Source: Peromyscus leucopus | Lineage: Eukaryota; Chordata; Mammalia; Rodentia; Cricetidae | Length of the DNA stretch: 64,000 nt | NCBI RefSeq assembly: GCF_004664715.2 | Contig: NC_051066.1 | Coordinates: forward strand, 76,295,147-76,359,146 | Direction: 5' to 3' | Shown here: piece by piece, positions 49,628 to 59,482 of the stretch | Position numbering within the stretch: position 1 is the first letter of the stretch | Layout: every line of letters starts with the position of its first letter | The notes under the pieces: model-generated | Database searches by the model: none | What the model was told of the DNA's origin: nothing | The model's input: the letters and a program-made list of their open reading frames with translations, nothing else | Made by a program: the position numbers and the translations under genes

Positions 49628-50612
49628 TTTTTTTCATTTTTCTTTATTAAGAAATTTTCTACTCACTCCACATACCATCCACAGATCCCCCCTTCCTCCT
49701 CTCTCCTCCCACCCCACCCCCAGCCCTCTCCCAAGCCACTCTGCATCCCCACATTCCCCAAATCGATGTCTCCCATGGGGAGTCAGCAGAGCTCAGCACA
49801 CTGAGCCTAGGCAGATTCAAGCTCCTTCCCACTGCACCAAGGCTGCACAAGGTGTCACACAACAGGCACCGGATTCTCGATTCCCAGAAAGCCTGCCCAT
49901 GTACCAGGGACAGATCCTGATCCCCCTGCCTGGGTGCCCCTCACCCCAAACAGTTCGAGCCAAACAACCATCCTCCATATCCAGAGGGCCTAGTTCAGTC
50001 CCATGGGGGCTCTACAGCCACTAGTCCACAGTTCATGGGCTTCCACTAGTGTGGCCAGTCATCTCTGCATGCCCTTTCATCATGATCTCGACGTTCCCCC
50101 CCACCTGCAGAATCCCTCCTCTCTCTCATCAATTGGATTCCCGGAGCTCAGCCTGGTGCCTGGCTGTGGATCTCTGCATCTGCCTTCATCAGTCACAGGA
50201 CAAAAGCTCTATGATCACAGCTAGGTTATTTGCTAGGCCGGTCACCAGAGTAGACCAGTCCAGGCACCCTCTAGACCACTGCCAGCAGACCAAGGTGGGG
50301 TCATCCTTGTGGATTCCTGAGAGCCTCCCCAGTACTCTGCCTCTTCCTATTCCCATAATGTCCTCATCTATCATGGTATCTACCTCTCTGCCCTCCCACT
50401 CTGTCACTGTTCCAGGTTGACCCTCCCATTTCCCTATGTTTTCATCCCACACTCCTCGCCCTCTGCCACCCCCCTCACACACACACCCAGTTCACTCATG
50501 TAGATCTCATCCACTTCTCCTTCACAGGGTCATCCATGTGTCCCTTTACAGGGTCATCCATGTGTCCCTCCTAGGGTCTTTCCCTGTTAGCTAGCCTCTC
50601 TGGAGTTGTGGG
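49628..50612 (-). mobile_element. Young truncated L1 3' UTR nested in older L1
   Basis: 985 bp of antisense L1 3' UTR, with a T-rich tail at the left. Flanked by TTCCTGCAAATTCTTT (49612-49627) and TTCCTGCGAATTCTTT (50613-50628), a 16-bp duplication with one difference. It interrupts the ORF2 region of the older L1. It closely resembles the plus-strand copy at 59483-60268. Confidence 0.95.
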
Positions 50613-50736
50613 TTCCTGCGAATTCTTTAATTTCGTTTTCCTTTATTGCTGAATAAAATTCCATGGTGTCTCTGTGCCATATTTTCATCATCTGCTGATG
50701 GACAGCTAGGCTGATGCCATATCTTTTCTATAATAA

Positions 50737-50928
50737 ACACCTCATAGGCTAGAGCCCAGACTGAATAAAAAGGGCAGAAAAAGAAAGTCGGCTGAGCACC
50801 AGCTTTTCTTTCTCTGCCCTCAGCAACTGTCGGTCATTCATCATCATGTCTTTTGCACACTCTCAGACTTCACATCCTCCCACATCACTGACTTAAAACC
50901 TTCTACTGACTCATGACCAATAAACATG
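50737..50928 (+). mobile_element. Dispersed-repeat fragment nested in old L1
   Basis: AGAGCCCAGACTGAATAAAA and GCTGAGCACCAGCTTTTCTT resemble the repeat carried by the palindrome arms (CCCAGACTGAACAAAAGG at 53491). AATAAACA on both sides marks where the L1 sequence resumes. Confidence 0.45.
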
Positions 50929-52170
50929 GCCGTACATGTATCACCATGGTAGGATATCCTTTGGACATTTTGCCCAAGAACAGTGTAGCTAGATCATAGG
51001 CAGTTTTTAGTTTTTGAGAAGCCTCCACTCCATGACGATTACACTAGCTTAGACCCATCAACAGTGAATAAAGATTTCTTTCCTCACATACACGCCAGTC
51101 TTTGTTGTATTCAGTTTCTCAATGGCAGCCATTCTGCCTGGAATGATAGAATCTCGAGGTAGTTTTAATTTGCATTCCTGTGATGCCTAAGAATATGGAA
51201 AAATACTAAAAATATGTAATGGTCGTTCATATTTCTGCTTTAAAAAAAAACTGTTTAGTTCATTAGCCCATTTTATAGACTAAAAGTTTTGGGTTTGGTG
51301 CCAAAACTCCAGCAACATTCTTCAAGAGAAACCCCAAACCTAAAATCTGTATGAGACTAGAGAGAGCCCAGAAATCGTAAGGAAGAAGAACATGGCCAGA
51401 TGAAACACAATAGCTGAGCTCAAACTACAGTCAGAGCCATAGTGACAGACAGCATGATACGGGCACAAAAAGACATAGACCAATGGGATACCATGGAAAA
51501 CCCTGGAATAAACCCACACAGCATACATACCTAATTTGTGATGATGTGTCAAAAACTCTAGAAAAAGAGACAGCCTATTCAATAAGTGATGTCAGCAAAA
51601 CTAGGATGCCCACTGTAGAACAAAAGCAAATCCATTCTCTGCTCCTACACAGACAGCAATGCTAAATGGATCAAGGACCTTAATTTAAAACCTGAAGCAC
51701 TGAATGTAACACCTAAGTAAACACCTCAGGATAAACATAGAAGCGAGAACTTTCTGGATAGAACCCCAATAACAAAAGAAGCCCCAAAATTTGACAAATG
51801 GGATTATATAAAGTTAGAAGACTTTCGAGTCTCAAAAGAAACTATCAGCAGGGTTAACAGAGAGCCCACAAAGGGGAGAAAATCTTCCCCAGCTCTACTT
51901 CAGACAAGGGGTCAATATCTAGAATATATAAAGAACAGCAAAAATTAAACACCCGAAAACTAGGTGTTCTTTTGACAAGTGAGTTTGCCACACATTACTG
52001 TCTTTGCCATGTGTGATGTAAATCATGTTCGTAAACTGCCATGTGCTGTTTGAACTCACGGAGAAGCTGGCCCTGGATGTGGGTGGGCTTTGCTCTCCCT
52101 TCCCAAGCATATTTGTCCAAGGTACCTCATCTACTGATGGGCTGTCCCCCAACTCTATGACAAAACTCCA

Positions 52171-52775
52171 CATGACAGCGGGGGTGGCCTACTCCACGAT
52201 GCCAAGCAGGAAGCAGAGAAGGGGATGTCAGTGTTCAGCTGGTTTTCCCTTTTGTTCAGTCTGGGACTCCAGCCAATGGGATGGTGCAGCTCACACTCAG
52301 GATTTATGCTCCGTGTTTCTTAATCCAATCAGCTGGCAGTTGAAATTAGCCACCATAGGAGGCTAGGGAATGTCACCGAGTAGACAACATTTGGGTTTGG
52401 TCATGAATCAGTAGGAGGTTTAGAGTCAGTCAAGCAGGAGGGCATTAGAGTTGGATTAGCATGCTTTCTCTTTATGGTTCAGAGAATGACCTATGATAGC
52501 CATATCTGCGGTTTTGAATGAGTGAGTTTATTAAGACTATAGCAATCCAAAGTAGAAGAACAAATAGCTAATAGTATAGAGATAAGAAAACACATCAAAC
52601 CAGGTACTCAAAACTGCAGCAGAAATTGACTGTGGGGACTCCTTAAAGGCAGTCACCTGGTGTTCCCAACAGAGCCGGTCCTGGGCAGAGGGGAGTGTTA
52701 CCTCAGGTGAGGCTTCCAAGACAACAAAAGGTAACATCGACAAATTGGGCACTCACAGCCTCCAGCAGAGACTGG
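52171..52775 (+). repeat. Palindrome, left arm
   Basis: About 605 bases whose reverse complement recurs at 52979-53585. Reading both copies base by base, 52285-52749 (465 bases) pairs without any difference. Towards the spacer two substitutions occur. Towards the outside there is one substitution, then a patch of changes with a 2-base length difference near 52265-52272, and three transitions near 52174-52179 before homology ends. The outer part is a dispersed repeat that stops abruptly at 52171, while the right copy continues. This makes the left arm the likely derived copy. Confidence 0.95.
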
Positions 52776-52978
52776 GGAAGGTGAGGCAGTTGGAGTTTCC
52801 CACTAAGCTTTTTCTCCATGGCTCAGCATCTCATGGCTGAATCCCCAGTCTTTTTTCCCACTGCAGGCATTTTATAGTACAGGGTGAGCAATAATAACCT
52901 CTGTTGGAAAGGATTTACCTTTCAGCTGTTTTCAAAGACACAATGCTTTCACTTTGGGGCAGTTTTGCCTTCTTCCAT
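52776..52978. other. Palindrome spacer (203 bp)
   Basis: Non-palindromic, with no feature recognised. It contains a short TTTTAAA-free, CT-rich stretch and no open frame of note. If transcribed it would be the loop of a long hairpin. Confidence 0.85.
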
Positions 52979-53585
52979 CCAGTCTCTGCTGGAGACTGTG
53001 AGTACCCAATTTGTCGATGTTACCTTTTGTTGTCTTGGAAGCCTCACCTGAGGTAACACTCCCCTCTGCCCAGGACCGGCTCTGTTGGGAACACCAGGTG
53101 ACTGCCTTTAAGGAGTCCCCACAGTCAATTTCTGCTGCAGTTTTGAGTACCTGGTTTGATGTGTTTTCTTATCTCTATACTATTAGCTATTTGTTCTTCT
53201 ACTTTGGATTGCTATAGTCTTAATAAACTCACTCATTCAAAACCGCAGATATGGCTATCATAGGTCATTCTCTGAACCATAAAGAGAAAGCATGCTAATC
53301 CAACTCTAATGCCCTCCTGCTTGACTGACTCTAAACCTCCTACTGATTCATGACCAAACCCAAATGTTGTCTACTCGGTGACATTCCCTAGCCTCCTATG
53401 GTGGCTAATTTCAACTGCCAGCTGATTGGATTAAGAAACACGGAGCATAAATCCTGAGTGTGAGCTGCATCATCCCATTGGCTGCACCATCCCAGACTGA
53501 ACAAAAGGGAAAACCAGCTGAACACTGACATCCCCTTCTCTGCTTCCTGCTTGGCATCGTGGAGTAGGCCACCCCCACCATCATG
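52979..53585 (-). repeat. Palindrome, right arm
   Basis: Inverted partner of 52171-52775, identical at 53005-53469. A 65-residue stretch from an ATG occurs in both arms (53011-53217 plus; 52537-52752 minus, with a longer N-terminus). It has no recognised similarity and shows no coding-type divergence, because the arms are identical there. AATAAA-like TTAATAAACTC at 53219-53229 could be a polyadenylation signal of an old LTR-like element, which is speculative. Confidence 0.95.
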
Positions 53586-53690
53586 CCTTCCACACCATAA
53601 CAGGATGCACCTCTCTGAACTGTGAACCAAAATGAGCCTTAAATTCCTAGTAGGTAGTGATCACAGCAAAAATCGTGGTACCACTGAATG
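53401..53690 (+). mobile_element. Dispersed rodent repeat, full 3' end (right of palindrome)
   Basis: GTGGCTAATTTCAACTGCCA, CCCATTGGCTGCACCATCCC, TCTCTGCTTCCTGCTTGGCA, then CTGAACTGTGAACCAAAATG and GATCACAGCAAAAATCGTGG. It overlaps the right arm and continues past its outer edge to its natural 3' end. Related to the family at 41130. Family name not assigned. Confidence 0.5.
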
Positions 53691-54449
53691 AAAACATGCC
53701 TGTGATGTATAGAATTTTATGCTTCTGAGTAGCCTCAATTAAAAAGTAAAAAGAATATGAAAATTTTAATAATATATTTCATTTAGCCAAGTAATAATCC
53801 AAGTCACTCAAATGCATAATGCAAAAAAGATGTAATATTTTCCCACTAACTCCTCAAACTTCAATCTGTATCTTTCATGAAGAGTATATTTTAAATTAAG
53901 ACACTATTCTGTCATCAAAAATAATTACTAGTATATACATGTAACTACATAATCACTAATCCAAGATTTTGATTTATAAAATGTACAGTTGAAAAAGTAG
54001 ATTCACATTCAAAGTTGTTTTAAATTTACTTGAAAGCTTTCTGATAACTGAGTTAAATATGTTCTTGGTTTTATACTGAAATAAAAATCAGGTAATAAAA
54101 CTTGGTTCCGTGGTCACAGCGGCCGCATCTCTTTGCACACACGAGGATGCAGCTAGTGATTGTTACACTGGGTACTGCAGCATTGCCAAAATGGTTCATG
54201 CATTTATCACTCTTCCTCACTAAAAGCTCTGAGTTGCTCCGATCTTCCTCACTGCCTCGTGTAAATAAGGCTTGAGTCATAAATGGTGAACGTTTGTTGA
54301 GTCAATAAAAATAAACATGCAAATCATTTGAATCTTCTGCAAGATGAAATTGAGAGAATTCTTTTGTACAGACTATAAACAGCATTTTTATGAATATATA
54401 CACATGCAACTCCTCATACATATACAAGCACAACTGCAGCATGAACCAG
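53691..54449. other. No gene recognised
   Basis: AT-rich spacer with nothing supportable. Confidence 0.4.
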
Positions 54450-54700
54450 GATATAGAAACAACCTAAATGTTCACAAGAATATTTAAGATATAGAAACAA
54501 CTTAAATGTTCAGATGGATGAATAGAGTGGTATATGTATATAATGCGATACTATGCAGCCTTTAAAAGGAACAAATCCTGCCATATAGGACCATGTGAAT
54601 GAACCCAGAGAACATTGTAGTAAGTGAAATAAGCGAGTCACTAAAGGGCAGACATGGCCTCTCCACTTCCATGGGGTGTCTCTAACAGCAAACTCAGAAG
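54450..54700 (+). mobile_element. Old L1 ORF2 C-terminal remnant
   Basis: CAGATGGATGAATAGAGTGG, TATAATGCGATACTATGCAG, AACAAATCCTGCCATATAGG and GTAGTAAGTGAAATAAGCGA follow the sense ORF2 3' region of old mammalian L1. It includes a 38-base tandem duplication (GATATAGAAACAAC at 54450 and 54488). Confidence 0.7.
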
Positions 54701-55189
54701 CAGACAGCAGCTACTGTCAGAAGCTGTGGAGAGAAGTGAGTGTGACTTCAATAGCATGTGGGTAAGTCCTAGAGATCTGCCACCATATTGTGTATGGTTT
54801 GTAACATTCAACTGTGTTGTGTGCCCAAGCATTTAAGATGCTGGCTCTGATGTGAAGTGTTCATATCACAGGAGAAGAAAAAGAACAATAGCAAAGAGCC
54901 AAACCAAAGCAGCAACAAATATCCTCCGTGGTGTGTGGAGTTAACCATGGGGGAGCGGAGAAAGGGAATGTACGGCAACTCTACACTTCCTAAGACTATG
55001 CTAAAACATAAAGTCTACTTAAAAGAGAAAAGATATCAAGTCCATTTGTTACTGATTTCTTCAATAGTAAACATTCCATACATACCCACCTCATCCTCTC
55101 CTCTTCATCCATCCCTACTCATTCCCTTGGCAGCTGTCTGAAGTTATAACTACTACTCCATAACACATCTTTATTTTCATTTATTACTA
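54701..55189. other. No gene recognised
   Basis: Nothing supportable. Confidence 0.4.
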
Positions 55190-55360
55190 GTGGGGGAAGA
55201 GTGTGTATGGGTGTGCATTCTCTGGTACCCACATGGAAGTCAGGGGACAGCATTATGGAGTCATTTCTGTCCTTCCGCTTTACATGGCTCCAGGGACAGA
55301 ACTAAGGTCATCAGCTTGCCCAGCAAGCACCTGTGTGCCATGGCACCTCTCACCAGCTGC
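55190..55360 (-). mobile_element. B3-like SINE, diverged
   Basis: GTGTGTATGGGTGTGCATTC, GGAAGTCAGGGGACAGCATT, GGACAGAACTAAGGTCATCA, ending CACCTCTCACCAGCTGC. The order of an antisense B2-superfamily element is kept although the tRNA-like head is degraded. Confidence 0.6.
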
Positions 55361-55919
55361 CATGATGTCATTTCACATTCTCGAGCTGCTCTGCTTTTCC
55401 AATCCTCAACTTCTGGAGACAGATCATTCACTGTCCTTTGCAGCCATGATACAAGGATTAATGGTACAGTTTTTAATCCCAGAACTCCATGCATAGCATT
55501 AAAAATCAGTTCTTCAGTGCCTTCCTTTTCAATGACACTTAATATCTCAGCAACCACACGGATAAATACCAACATCTCCAATACCATCTGGACAATTGGG
55601 ACCAAAGACCTACATATATAAGTGATTCTATTCATTATAATAATGTTTGAAATGTGTGATTGTCTTTCACCTCTAATAAGATGGGTTCAAATTCCCAGGC
55701 TTCAGTACAACACATACATGCCCTGGTACAGTGCCCTCATCAAATGCAGATTCAGCAGTCCCCATTTCCCTCTCCCATCTTCCCAATCAGTCATAAGACA
55801 CAGCAATGGGAAGGAAGAGAATTCAGAAGTGGAAGTGATATCTTTAGTCTTGGTTACTCTGTGTCCTGCTGACAAACAACAGGGATAAATGAATGGAGAT
55901 GTGGACATTTCCACAAAGG
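55361..55919. other. No gene recognised; 3' flank of the IFTAP-like gene
   Basis: Lies just downstream of the gene's polyadenylation signal. Frames on both strands overlap and are not recognisable. Confidence 0.4.
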
Positions 55920-56163
55920 GAATCAGTTGGTGTATGCTTTATTCTAATGTTGGTTGAGTATGAACAAAATAAAACTAAATACAAAGACATCTATTGACTC
56001 AGTCATGGGGCTCACAAAAGTCTGTATTGGTATCCATTCTCTTCTGCTTGGCCCGCTCTTGGATGGTTGCTAACTCTCCAGCAGTGAACTTGGGAGTGAG
56101 AGTCACATTGTCATAATCAAATTCTTCATCGAGAAAGAAGGGTTGCACTTCATCTCCAAATAT
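55920..56163 (-). CDS. Iftap: Terminal exon of IFTAP-like gene (coding 55999-56163, then 3' UTR)
   Basis: The minus strand reads 54 codons to a TGA at 55999-56001. The translation begins [20 protein letters not shown], continues through [18 protein letters not shown] and ends TDFCEPHD. This matches the C-terminus of mammalian IFTAP (C11orf74/NWC) as I recall it: the human protein has the same [15 protein letters not shown] and LT.KF blocks at its end. IFTAP associates with the IFT-A complex and acts in cilia; that role is family knowledge. Exon evidence: a strong acceptor (pyrimidine-rich TTTCTTTCCTCC then TTTATAG) ends with AG at 56164-56165. No ATG is expected because this is an internal start of the last exon. 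The short 3' UTR carries AATAAA at 55943-55938. The rest of the protein must lie to the right; I found none of it up to 64000. IFTAP is not a virus or toxin gene and shows no damage in this exon. Confidence 0.88.
55938..55943 (-). other. Iftap: Polyadenylation signal AATAAA of Iftap
   Basis: TTTATT on the plus strand, about 56 bases past the stop codon. A cleavage site would fall near 55920. The alternative is that a more distal signal is used; none as clear was noticed nearby. Confidence 0.65.
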
Positions 56164-56817
56164 CTATAAAGGTACCGAAGGAGGAAAGAAACACAGTCAC
56201 TGAAGTGAAGATGAAGTTGAAAACATAAACAGCTTATTAATATTTAATGAAACTTTTTTTAGATGGTCGGCACTCTCAGCTGATTAAGCTGTTTTTAAGT
56301 AATGAAATAAATTCAATTATTCAATTTGACCTAATTTAAGCCTCTTAATATGCCCCATTTGATCACACTGTATCTGAATGAGTATCATTAACTAATTCTG
56401 CCCCCAAGGCAAGAATCAGATCTGCTTTGCACAAATTCATTTCATTCCTTGCCATACTACAGTGTCAGAGATAGAGGCATATGGAAAAGCTAGACACTCC
56501 ATTAAACAACAAAAAATACACCTTAAGGTCTTGACCAACCTTTTCACCATTTGCTAAAAAATATCTGTTAATGAAGCAGTCTTTCCAAATGAAATTAAAA
56601 ACACCTTGCATTTACCATACTCAAGATAATATCATACCCCATTCTAATAACAGGAGAAATTAAAACACATATGATCAAATTTAAAATTCCAGCATCCCTT
56701 TTCTTCCTTTTTACATATTACACTTTGACCTGCAAAGAAAGGTAGTATTTTGTACATGCTTATACAAATGAATGAGTTTTAAAGACCTTCTAAAGGATGA
56801 GCCAGTCAAAGCACATT
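56164..56817 (-). other. Iftap: Last intron of Iftap, 3' part
   Basis: Intronic by position, beginning with the acceptor. 56220-56460 is AT-rich, non-repetitive DNA (TTAAGCTGTTTTTAAGTAAT, CAATTTGACCTAATTTAAGC) of the kind that can be conserved, but this cannot be tested here. Confidence 0.6.
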
Positions 56818-56905
56818 TCCCAAGGCTGACGGTGAAACTCAGCTGATAGAGTACTTGCCTGGTATGTGCAAGATCCTATGTTTGGTCCCCAGCATGGGAA
56901 AAGGT
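56818..56905 (+). mobile_element. ID-type SINE, diverged
   Basis: GGTGAAACTCAGCTGATAGA, GTACTTGCCTGGTATGTGCA and GGTCCCCAGCATGG retain the tRNA-like ID order. Confidence 0.65.
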
Positions 56906-59482
56906 TTCTGGGTTTGTTCATTTGTTTGTGTTTTAATATAGAGTACATGTTCCAGTAAACAGAAAAGAATGCCTTAAATCTCAATAATTCACCCCCTGAA
57001 AAATGCCACCCAAAGCCAATGGTATGAAATACAATGAAATCACACAGCGCCTCATCAACTCTATATATATGGTGGTGCAGAAATAATTGAAAACTGTGGC
57101 TTATGCAAAAATGAAAAATGCCCTAAAGCTAGCTAGTGTCAGCTTTAAACGTTCTTGCATGGAAGAAGTTCTTCCCGAGTAGCTTCTGCAGCATGTGTGA
57201 AAAAGGAACGTGCTGCTCAGAGGCTCTGCGCTGCTCCTACAGTGAAAAGACTATCAAGAAAGCTCTGCTTTCCCCACCTAGCTGTTCAGAGTCCTATTAG
57301 GGAGTGGGGTGTTCAGTGCTAATAGCAGACTCCAGCCACTCATTGCCCTGTGACAAGAGAACCAGCTACTCTGATCCAACCATTTCCAGAGGCCTGAGCC
57401 TCTCCTCTGTGTTTTCCTGGGAAGGAAAATCAAGAGGTGCCACTGAATGATTTCCCGTCCTGGGCCTGCCCTGGTATCAGAAACCACATGGCATCAACAG
57501 TAGCCTGCCGTTAGCCCTGCCGGTACCTACTGAAAGGATACAGCTCACAATACCCTCAGACCAAGTTCTCAGCACAAAGGAGATTATTTGCCCCCAGAGG
57601 GACAGAGGGCAGGGAATAAGAGACAGTGAGGGGAGATAGAGGATGAGGGAGAAGGAGAAGGGAACAGGGAGAGGGGAAAGGGATATTTGTCCTGAAGGAG
57701 GACAACGGACTGCCTCTGGATAGAGAAGACACAGAGACGGCACATAAGCAAATGGTGGTTTATAATGGTAAAAGGAGAAACTCATGTTAGGATGAGGTGT
57801 TTAATTTTAATTGACTATGTTAATTAGGGCGGCCAAATGGGGACTTTTGTTTGCAGGACTTAAATACTTTGATAGCTAGACCTTGGTTATCAGCCTCAGA
57901 AGGAAGAAGTGGACAAATAAGGGAACAGACCTTGGTGGCTAGCTTTAAGACTATAATCTAATGGTTTTTAGCAAGGCAGAGAGAAAGGGGGAGAAGGGCA
58001 AGTGCTGCTGGAGCCACGCTTTCCACGCTCGGGACGGCTACAGTCCCTTCATCTACTACGGCCTCCCAGTCACAAAGCTTTGAAAGGCTTCAGAACTTCC
58101 CCAAGGCTAGTAACGAAGAGAAGCCAAATTTGAACCCAGGACAATATGCTTCAAATAAAGCCACGTTTGTTCAAAAACACAGGCAAAACAAGTTCAAAAG
58201 CACGAGTTCTTTGGGGAAAGAGCCCTTTTCTGGATAAGCGGCACAGTTCCCACAGCTACCACTGAAAATGCCGCAAGGCCATGTGCAAGGTCATGACTGT
58301 TTTCCAAAGAGCAGATGCGGACACGGAGCAAATTAGCCTGCAGAGGAAAGTGACTGATGTGCCATGATCACTCTCCGTAATTAAATTTCTCCTCACCACA
58401 AAGTAACAGGGAGCACTATTGATAAGACTAGTTCTAATGAAGAAACACACACACACAATGACACTTGATGTTCATGTCCAGAATGCAAGTGTCCAAGTCA
58501 CCTCCAACTCTCGGGAGAAGTACTGAAACCTGCCATAGTCCATCCTAACTATGTAGACACCTGATTCTTATTGATCCTGGCCAAGATCGTGGAGGAAACT
58601 CTCTCTATGAATGTTTTTGGTCGTCGAGGACTTTTAAAGCTCTTCATGCCTTCGTCTAAAAGCAAAAGCCCACACATCCACTGAGCTGCAGGTATCTCAC
58701 TTATGTCTCACCCTAGGATTCAGAATCCCACCCTGATCCTCTGAACTCATCCATTCTCAGCACAGGCAAACACTTGGCCTTCATCCACCTCCCAGGGAGA
58801 CTAGGCTATTACTTGAAATTAAACAAGTCTCTCGGCTATGAAAATCCCTTTGATACCATACCATGCCCTTCCTACTCCCTGGTACATAACCTGTTTCCAT
58901 CTCCCCCACCGTATACATATTCATTGAATAAGCATTGGTTAAGCATTAGGTACTGGGTACAGAATGCCAGTACAGCAAAACCTGGGTCTACAGGATTTTC
59001 TGACCCAGGAAAAGACAGTAAACAAGTGGTATCACCAACATGTGGCATGCTCATCACTAGAATAACTGCAAAAGATAGAGCATGAATCTCAGAAGTTTCA
59101 TTTTCCCCCAATCAAGGATGGTCACTTTGCAGAACATACCACCAGCCTCCACATCACCTCTCCTCATTATCCACCATCTTGTCTTAGTGGTCCAGGTAAA
59201 GTAAGGCTCATAGTTTGGACTTCTCAGGGCTTCTGATCAGTACTAACTCCTATGGCCAAGTTAGTTCTTCAAAGATGGCTCCACCTAGTGCCTTCTTATA
59301 CCTCCATTTCCCTGAGTTTCCAACCCACATTTGGCTGGAATATGTAGCATTATGATACTACAGGTGAAGAAATTCTCTTAAATGGAAAAAAAAGTGTTTT
59401 TGCTTAAAGTTTTTCCCCAAATAGTTGAATTCTCATTGTGTTGCATAATTTTCTATAGAAATTTTGAATTAATAAAACATTA
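56906..59482. other. Intron of Iftap; no exon recognised
   Basis: No further Iftap exon was identified. Contains a polypurine stretch (57596-57683) and a possible L2/MIR-like remnant at 58920-59035 (GCATTAGGTACTGGGTACAG). The plus-strand ORF at 58774-59085 is unrecognised. Confidence 0.45.
57596..57683. repeat. G/A-rich polypurine tract
   Basis: About 90 bases nearly free of pyrimidines, with GGGAGA-type words. Low complexity. Confidence 0.8.

Larger units (their letters stand above)
49258..51960 (-). mobile_element. Old twin-primed (5'-inverted) L1, interrupted
   Basis: Left part (49258-49627 and 50629-51288) is antisense L1: 3' UTR, then ORF2 C-terminus (AAATTCCATGGTGTCTCTGT, GTTCATTAGCCCATTTTATA). 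At about 51289 it flips to sense ORF2 (51300-51960: TTTTGGGTTTGGTGCCAAAA-type start, AGACATAGACCAATGGGATA, AATATATAAAGAACAGCAAA). The outer end of the flipped part lies just upstream, in ORF2 order, of where the antisense part stops. That is the arrangement produced by twin priming. Two later insertions split it. All frames are broken. Confidence 0.75.

Noticed and set aside
50189..50482. Open frame also found, near-identically, at 59488-59706
   Set aside because: Both lie in L1 3' UTR, which is non-coding; the similarity is that of the two L1 copies.
52537..53217. Duplicate small frames as a conserved gene family
   Set aside because: The identity is explained by the palindrome and extends far outside the frame, so it is not evidence of coding constraint.
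55190..55621. 143-codon plus-strand open frame beside Iftap
   Set aside because: Begins inside a diverged B3-like SINE, overlaps frames on both strands, and has no recognisable domain.
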